Below the pieces are notes generated by a model. That model searched no databases. It was not told the origin of the DNA and was given only the letters and a program-made list of their open reading frames with translations. Below are positions 15,837-19,948 of a stretch of DNA of 19,948 bases, one piece after another. This DNA is from Candidatus Saccharibacteria bacterium UBA1944 (GTDB lineage Bacteria; Patescibacteriota; Saccharimonadia; Saccharimonadales; Saccharimonadaceae). A program made the position numbers and the translations under genes. Where the stretch lies: the NCBI GenBank assembly GCA_002336935.1, contig DDEW01000019.1, positions 36,406-56,353 on the forward strand. The letters run 5' to 3'. Position 1 is the first letter of the stretch, and every line of letters starts with the position of its first letter.

Positions 15837-16715
15837 CTATGGAATAACCTTTTCAATTGGCATCACGAGTATTCCTTCTGCACCTAGTGCCTTGAGCTCC
15901 GGGAATACTTCCCAAAACTGCGCTTCGTCTATTACAGCATGAATTGCTATCCAACCATCACGTGCAAGTGGCATAACTGTTGGTGCGTTAAGCCCTGGAG
16001 CAACCTTCTTGATGCTTTCTAGGCTTTTACTGGGTGCGTTCATAAGTACATACTTCAGATTCTTGGCTGCCAACACACCGCTGAGCCGTGTCAGCATTTG
16101 ATCGACAAGGCGTTGCTTGGCGCTCGTCAGCTTTGTAGAACCAGCCACGATTACCGCCTCCGTTTCCATAAGCACCTCAATGGGCTTTAGGTCATTCAGC
16201 ATCATCGTGCTACCCGTCGACGTGATATCAAGGATAGCATCTGCTACACCCAGAGCCGGTGTTATTTCAACCGCTCCAGCAATTTCAATTACTTTTATGT
16301 TTACGCCGCGTGTTTCAAATAACTCTTTTGTGAGCCTCGGGAATGAAGTAGCAATTGACTTACCCTCTAGCTCACTAAGTTGGGTTATTTCAGACTTTTT
16401 TGGCACAGCGGCGGTAAGCCTACAGTAACCAAACCCTGGCTTCGATAACTCCACAAGTTTGGAGCCTGTTTCGCGCACAATATTTTGACCTACAATACCA
16501 AGATCCGCCACACCACTTTCTACATATCCAGGTATATCGTCGTCACGACAGAACAATACTTCAACGGGAAAGTTGCGACACGTTGCAAACAGTCTTCGCC
16601 CATACGTCTCAAGCTCAAGACCCATATGCTCCAGAACCTTCAACGAATCTTCACTTAATCGACCATTCTTTTGAATGGCAATTTTTAGATTTTCTTTTTG
16701 AAGGGTCTTTTCCAC
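15837..16715 (-). CDS. hisG: ATP phosphoribosyltransferase, long form
   Basis: First and committed step of histidine synthesis: joins ATP and PRPP to give phosphoribosyl-ATP. The 292-residue protein is the long form, with catalytic domains (QKNGRL; DDIPGYVESGVADLGIVG at 59-76; PRPP loop DITSTGST at 163-170) and a C-terminal ACT-like regulatory domain from about 220, which in the family mediates histidine feedback. It therefore needs no HisZ partner. GTG 16713-16715 is the start; AAGGAG (16725-16730) lies nine bases upstream, inside a hairpin of the T-box leader. Codons 2-6 are also complementary to that leader. Confidence 0.95.
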   Translation of the reverse strand: MEKTLQKENLKIAIQKNGRLSEDSLKVLEHMGLELETYGRRLFATCRNFPVEVLFCRDDDIPGYVESGVADLGIVGQNIVRETGSKLVELSKPGFGYCRLTAAVPKKSEITQLSELEGKSIATSFPRLTKELFETRGVNIKVIEIAGAVEITPALGVADAILDITSTGSTMMLNDLKPIEVLMETEAVIVAGSTKLTSAKQRLVDQMLTRLSGVLAAKNLKYVLMNAPSKSLESIKKVAPGLNAPTVMPLARDGWIAIHAVIDEAQFWEVFPELKALGAEGILVMPIEKVIP

Positions 16716-16723
16716 TTTCTATT

Positions 16724-16950
16724 GCTCCTTACTTACCTTTAACAATTGGTAACTAAGGAACGAAAGGAAATTAAAAAAGACCCTTCCGCGGTCCCATCCT
16801 TATTCCGTGTCACATTACTGCAACAGGCACTTGGCACCGGCTCGTACTAATCATAGCGATTACGGCTGCTCTTGTTGTACGGGTGAGCTTGCCCGTAGTG
16901 CATTTTGGCACTCAGCTCGTCCTGGCGTGACTAGGACTCAAATGCTTTAT
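16724..16950 (-). promoter_or_regulatory. tRNA-His T-box riboswitch of hisG, translational type
   Basis: The leader contains the T-box sequence AAGGATGGGACCGCG (16787-16801). The acceptor-pairing tetramer is UGGG (16793-16796), whose last G fits discriminator C73, characteristic of tRNA-His. Antisequestrator: UAAGGA (16797-16802) pairs with UCCUUA (16754-16759), a 7-nt bulge UGGGACC (16790-16796), then GCGGAAGG (16782-16789) pairs with CCUUUCGU (16760-16767). Alternative sequestrator: 16748-16761 pairs with 16724-16737 (13 of 14 pairs), burying the hisG AAGGAG. The two structures compete for 16754-16761. A hairpin at 16919-16937 displays AGUCACGCC with a CAC (His) triplet and could be a short specifier stem, but I cannot fix the specifier. 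The 6-U run is inside the antisequestrator loop, so control is most likely at translation. Confidence 0.9.
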
Positions 16951-16956
16951 GCCAGT

Positions 16957-16985
16957 ATTGTACTCATGGTGAGTTAGTTTGTCAA
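16957..16985 (-). promoter_or_regulatory. Promoter of the T-box-hisG-hisE operon
   Basis: TTGACA (16980-16985) and TACAAT (16957-16962) are 17 bp apart, a near-perfect sigma-70 type promoter. The -35 begins one base after the stop codon of the EamA gene. The predicted start near 16950 gives a leader of about 235 nt. Confidence 0.88.
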
Positions 16986-17966
16986 CTAGTCGAGTTCAGG
17001 GGTGCGCACGAGCGGCTCATTTTCATCCTCTACGCTGCCATCTTCTGGATCTTCGTCATCTTCATCGTTGGCTATGTCAGCGCTAAAGTCGGTTGTGTAC
17101 ACAATGCAGGCAAAAATAAGCATACTCCCCACCATTTCAAATACCGTTGGTGCTTGGCGGAGAAAAATCGTGTTGATGATAAGTGCAAATAACAAATCCG
17201 ACGACAACACTACTGAGCCCATACCCAAACTATAGTGGCGCATCCCATACGTAATAAGGTAACCAATGCCAACGTAAATTGCCCCAAGGATGAACATCAG
17301 GATAGCTGCGAGCGGCGTCAAATGGGTGCGCATAATATCTTGCGCATTAGCAACCATAAATACCGCGCCAATCGCCAGTCCCCCAAGTGACTGTGCAGCC
17401 GTAACACTTTCCTTCGTCAAGGTCTCTTTGCCCTTTCGAACTGCGTACGATAGTGCCTCAAATGCACCACCAGCAAACGCAATCAGCAGCCCAATACTCA
17501 CTGTTTGTGGCGAAATTGGTTGCATATACATCAGCAGTGCCACGGCCAGCAACCCAAGCGCCACGATGTTTTTGCGACCAAAGCCTTCACGGAAAAAAAG
17601 CGAACCGAGAATTTGCGTTATCACAATCACGCCCACATACAGCATGAAAAGCGCCGTTGATGCCTTAACACTTGTCACCGCATAAATAAAACAAGATGTT
17701 GATAGCGCATAGAGTACGCCGACTGCTACCAGGTACTTTATTTGATCTCGAGTGATGGCGAATCGGGCACGCATAAGCCGGGACAGTGCCACCACCATAA
17801 ACACCGCAATTGTCGAGCGAACAATCAGCTGACCAGGCTCGGTAAATGATTCGCTCAATGTTTTGACAAAGGCCCCCGTGGAGCCAAACAAGATTGCCGC
17901 ACCAAGCAATGCTAAAAAGCCTTTAGCCTTGTCGTTTTTCACTCTCTGCGCGAACATACGTATCAT
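16986..17966 (-). CDS. EamA/DMT-family transporter
   Basis: Ten-helix metabolite exporter or importer of the drug/metabolite superfamily. The ~326-residue protein has two EamA repeats, the first beginning GFLALLGAAILFGSTGAFVK and the second after KESVTAAQS, with the typical helix-end motif in VLSSDLLFALIIN. The C-terminus is an unusual ~35-residue acidic tail (NDEDDEDPEDGSVEDENE). I chose ATG 17964-17966; a longer frame would run into the upstream gene. No Shine-Dalgarno site precedes it, but TATAAT (17983-17988) and TATACT (17968-17973) do, so a short or absent leader is possible. It follows the PRTase-like gene by 40 bp. Substrate unknown; an amino acid is plausible from context. Confidence 0.85.
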   Translation of the reverse strand: MIRMFAQRVKNDKAKGFLALLGAAILFGSTGAFVKTLSESFTEPGQLIVRSTIAVFMVVALSRLMRARFAITRDQIKYLVAVGVLYALSTSCFIYAVTSVKASTALFMLYVGVIVITQILGSLFFREGFGRKNIVALGLLAVALLMYMQPISPQTVSIGLLIAFAGGAFEALSYAVRKGKETLTKESVTAAQSLGGLAIGAVFMVANAQDIMRTHLTPLAAILMFILGAIYVGIGYLITYGMRHYSLGMGSVVLSSDLLFALIINTIFLRQAPTVFEMVGSMLIFACIVYTTDFSADIANDEDDEDPEDGSVEDENEPLVRTPELD

Positions 17967-18006
17967 TAGTATATATTTAAATATTATAGAGCACCATAGG
18001 TAATTA

Positions 18007-19020
18007 CTACTCCTGCGCAATCATGGTGAGTGAACTGTCAATAAAGTCTACAATACGCATAGACTTGTCCTGTGTTGTCATCGCAATTTTGTCACGATAC
18101 TCATCAAGTGATGTTCCTGGTACACCTGCGGCATACAGTGCCAAATCGGACAACACTATATCTCGTCCCGCAACCCTGCCAAGCTCTGCGAATAACGTTC
18201 GATTGTATAGCAGAAACTCCCGAGATGCCTCAGCAGATGCCTCGGCTCTCACAATACTTGCCAGCGGCTTACTAAATGGCAAGAAATAGGGGTAACACCG
18301 TTGCTCACCAGTGTCATCCTTTCCGCTTTTACCACCTAGTAGCGTCAAATCTCGTGACGTAGGGATAGCCATCCCCTTAGAGCCACCTTCTATTTCTTCA
18401 CTTGCAGCAACAGTATATACAGCAATGGGGTCGCGTCCAGTTAGCTCTTGAGCCCTCTCGCTACCGCGCCAACTGCCACCCTCAGAGGCAATCCCTACCA
18501 CATACTGGAGCTGTATATTTGGCTTAGTCATTTGAACAGTACCCACTATTTTTTCGGCAGTCTCGCCGAATGCCAACACGTCGTCAACTACCACTAGCTC
18601 ATCAAATTCATTATTTTGCACCCATGCTTGTAACTGCTCAAATTGTTCATCTGGCGTCAACGAACAATTGCGCCTACTCACTAGTTCTTGGTTTGGTGAA
18701 CGTGATAACTGTAGCCTATAGAAGTCATTACCTTTCCGATTCTCAAAGATGTCCCGGTCTAGGCATAAGACACCTACTTGTCGACCACTACGACTGGCAA
18801 CGTAATCATTGACTAACCTTTGCGTATCAGCAGTTAGTTGCTGTGAATTTACTGTATAAAAGGTTGAGTCATCTGGAGCAAATTGGCGTTCGATAGCAAA
18901 CAGGTTTTGCTCGAACTCGTCCGCTTGTTCCTGCGAAAAGTCTGGAACAAGCGGAGGTATAGTGCTGCCAAGATCCTGTAGCACAACAAATGGATACGGC
19001 GTAATAATCCGTTCAGCCAC
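18007..19020 (-). CDS. Phosphoribosyltransferase-like protein (paralogue of 7792-8691)
   Basis: About 337 residues (numbering here from ATG 19035). A PRPP-loop-like motif ELVVVDDVLAFGETAEKIV lies at 146-164, with VDDV conserved but AFGET in place of FSGDA, so the phosphate loop is altered. LDRDIFENRK (92-101) and YFLPFSKPLASI (250-261) match blocks of the 7792 protein in the same order. I chose GTG 19020, which shares a base with the TAG of the preceding gene and has GGGGG eight bases upstream; ATG 19035 would add five residues. It follows the aspartoacylase-like gene and precedes an EamA transporter. Enzymatic activity uncertain. Confidence 0.66.
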   Translation of the reverse strand: MAERIITPYPFVVLQDLGSTIPPLVPDFSQEQADEFEQNLFAIERQFAPDDSTFYTVNSQQLTADTQRLVNDYVASRSGRQVGVLCLDRDIFENRKGNDFYRLQLSRSPNQELVSRRNCSLTPDEQFEQLQAWVQNNEFDELVVVDDVLAFGETAEKIVGTVQMTKPNIQLQYVVGIASEGGSWRGSERAQELTGRDPIAVYTVAASEEIEGGSKGMAIPTSRDLTLLGGKSGKDDTGEQRCYPYFLPFSKPLASIVRAEASAEASREFLLYNRTLFAELGRVAGRDIVLSDLALYAAGVPGTSLDEYRDKIAMTTQDKSMRIVDFIDSSLTMIAQE

Positions 19021-19772
19021 TATTCTTTCCCCCATAACTGTCTATATTCATCCTCAATTTCCTCAATACTGCGCTTTGCGGTTTTATAGCACTTTATACC
19101 AGAATACACATTGGTCATATAAGGATAGAACTCCTCATCACCGTCAGTATAGCGCATAAAATCTTTCACATCTTCACGATCAGTTTCATAGAATTTCCCA
19201 TATACATCGTAAAAGATTGCGCCTTTGAGGGCAGATGATCCCAGATCTTCCTTTTGATTCAGCGTGAGGTACCGGGCAAGCGTTTCATATAGTGCATCCG
19301 CCATTTGCGGGTCATGCTTGGGACCAAACTCCAGTTCTATAGCAGGCACCGGCATGTGCTGCGCAATGGGGCCGCGAACGACCGAATTCTGCGAGTACCA
19401 AACAATATTGGCATCAAGTCCAAAATTTGATGCAAGCACAAGGTTGTCATATGTGGGTAACGGGGTAATGGTCGTTGGCCCGCAGCTGCTCGACGATCCG
19501 TGTATATCCACTACTACGTCATACCCTTTGGCTATCCGCACCAATTCTGCAGCTCGTCGCTCTTCATAATGCTCACCCGCAGCTTCACCGGGCGCATTAC
19601 GATTCATGTCTATTTCAGTGTATCGTGTACCCGTAGCAACCGCCCGCGGATTTCCAACAACCCAATCGTATCCGTACTCATCCTTTGGGTATGCCTGCTC
19701 AATATCTTTAAGCACCGGTATAGAATAGGCTTCGTTACCATGTGTTGCCGCAATAAATAGTGTTTTACGCAC
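19020..19772 (-). CDS. Succinylglutamate desuccinylase/aspartoacylase-like zinc hydrolase
   Basis: M14-type metallohydrolase that would cleave an amide bond of an acylated amino acid or a peptide. The 250-residue protein has the zinc motif THGNE (H11, E14), substrate-binding MNRNAPG (56-62), the third zinc ligand in DIHGSSSSCGP (H91) and the catalytic Glu in PAIELEFG. It is GTG-started with AGGAG five bases upstream. The adjoining PRTase-like gene overlaps its stop. Substrate unknown: N-acyl amino acid and peptide are both possible. Confidence 0.85.
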   Translation of the reverse strand: MRKTLFIAATHGNEAYSIPVLKDIEQAYPKDEYGYDWVVGNPRAVATGTRYTEIDMNRNAPGEAAGEHYEERRAAELVRIAKGYDVVVDIHGSSSSCGPTTITPLPTYDNLVLASNFGLDANIVWYSQNSVVRGPIAQHMPVPAIELEFGPKHDPQMADALYETLARYLTLNQKEDLGSSALKGAIFYDVYGKFYETDREDVKDFMRYTDGDEEFYPYMTNVYSGIKCYKTAKRSIEEIEDEYRQLWGKE

Positions 19773-19791
19773 ACGCTCTCCTTTACTAACT

Positions 19792-19822
19792 ACTAATACT
19801 AGGGTACATACTAGTAATTAGT
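19792..19822. promoter_or_regulatory. Imperfect inverted repeat in divergent promoter region
   Basis: ACTAATACTAG and CTAGTAATTAGT form a dyad with one bulged base around an 8-bp centre. It overlaps the predicted promoter of the 19772 gene on the minus strand (TTGACT 19820-19825, TAGTAT 19796-19801, spacer 18), so it could be an operator. Confidence 0.35.
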
Positions 19823-19838
19823 CAAATTATTGAATACG

Positions 19839-19867
19839 TTGAGCGATTTTATAAGAGGTGGTATAAT
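19839..19867 (+). promoter_or_regulatory. Promoter of tRNA-Gln gene
   Basis: TTGAGC (19839-19844) and a consensus TATAAT (19862-19867) are 17 bp apart; the transcript would start about four bases before the mature tRNA 5' end. Confidence 0.85.
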
Positions 19868-19878
19868 CAAGAACGTCT

Positions 19879-19948
19879 TGGGGTGTCGCCAAGTGGTAAG
19901 GCACTGGGTTCTGGTCCCAGCATTCGGGGGTTCGAATCCCTCCACCCC
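19879..19948 (+). tRNA. tRNA-Gln (anticodon CUG), 3' end cut by window edge
   Basis: Cloverleaf: acceptor TGGGGTG with CACCCC at the window end (its last base, discriminator and CCA status lie outside), D arm GCC/GGC with GG in the loop, anticodon arm CTGGG-TTCTGGT-CCCAG giving CUG at 34-36, variable loop CATTC, and T arm GGGGG-TTCGAAT-CCCTC. The U1 start and body resemble bacterial tRNA-Gln. Confidence 0.95.

Noticed and set aside
16773..16793. Short GC stem followed by six U in the hisG leader, as a transcription terminator of the T-box
   Set aside because: The stem has only four Watson-Crick pairs plus wobbles, and the U-run falls in the loop of the antisequestrator, before the ribosome-site hairpin. 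Translational control explains the layout better.
1..19948. UGA-recoded CPR genome (Gracilibacteria/Absconditabacteria type)
   Set aside because: Several genes end cleanly at TGA within overlapping ATGA junctions and there are no in-frame TGA codons inside conserved domains.
1..19948. Insertion sequences, prophage, integrase or defence island
   Set aside because: No transposase, integrase, phage structural or restriction/CRISPR-associated protein is recognisable in any frame.

Overview
The window looks like a piece of a reduced Candidate Phyla Radiation genome, most plausibly Candidatus Saccharibacteria (TM7). This is inference from gene style: short tightly packed genes, many overlapping stop/start pairs, an aquaporin with a Lys/Ala/Pro-rich tail, class III ribonucleotide reductase, and small uncharacterised enzymes. 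UGA is used as an ordinary stop (for example at 3536-3538, 9612-9614 and 10517-10519), which argues against the UGA-recoding CPR lineages.

Layout: 1-894 (+) is the 3' part of an aquaporin-like channel gene, ending at a bidirectional terminator. From 7190 down to 952 (-) runs an apparent seven-gene operon: nrdD, nrdG, an FAD/NAD(P)H reductase, a small four-cysteine protein, a PAP2 phosphatase, a membrane protein and rmuC. It starts at a strong promoter with an NrdR-box-like palindrome at the start of the transcript. A small exported protein (7306-7671) shares part of that operator sequence. Next (-) is hisS followed by four enzymes that overlap or nearly abut: a HAD phosphatase, an APH-like kinase, a second HAD phosphatase and a phosphoribosyltransferase-like (PRTase) protein. 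A divergent unknown gene (12839-13804, +) shares a 31-bp palindromic intergenic region with hisS.

The right third is linked to histidine: hisI with a LOG-family gene, a second LOG/SLOG-like gene on the + strand, then hisG-hisE. Upstream of hisG lies a complete T-box riboswitch with its own promoter. Its acceptor-pairing tetramer is UGGG, as expected for tRNA-His (discriminator C73). Its 3' part can form two mutually exclusive structures, one of which buries the hisG ribosome-binding site, so it should act on translation. Only HisG, HisE and HisI, the first three enzyme activities of histidine synthesis, are here. Upstream (-) lie an EamA transporter, a second PRTase-like protein paralogous to the first, and a succinylglutamate-desuccinylase/aspartoacylase-like hydrolase. 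A tRNA-Gln(CUG) gene with a near-consensus promoter runs off the right edge.

The best candidates for something undescribed are the translational T-box of hisG with an unusually extended off-state, and the paralogous PRTase-like pair, one copy of which sits in a HAD/kinase/HAD/PRTase operon behind hisS.
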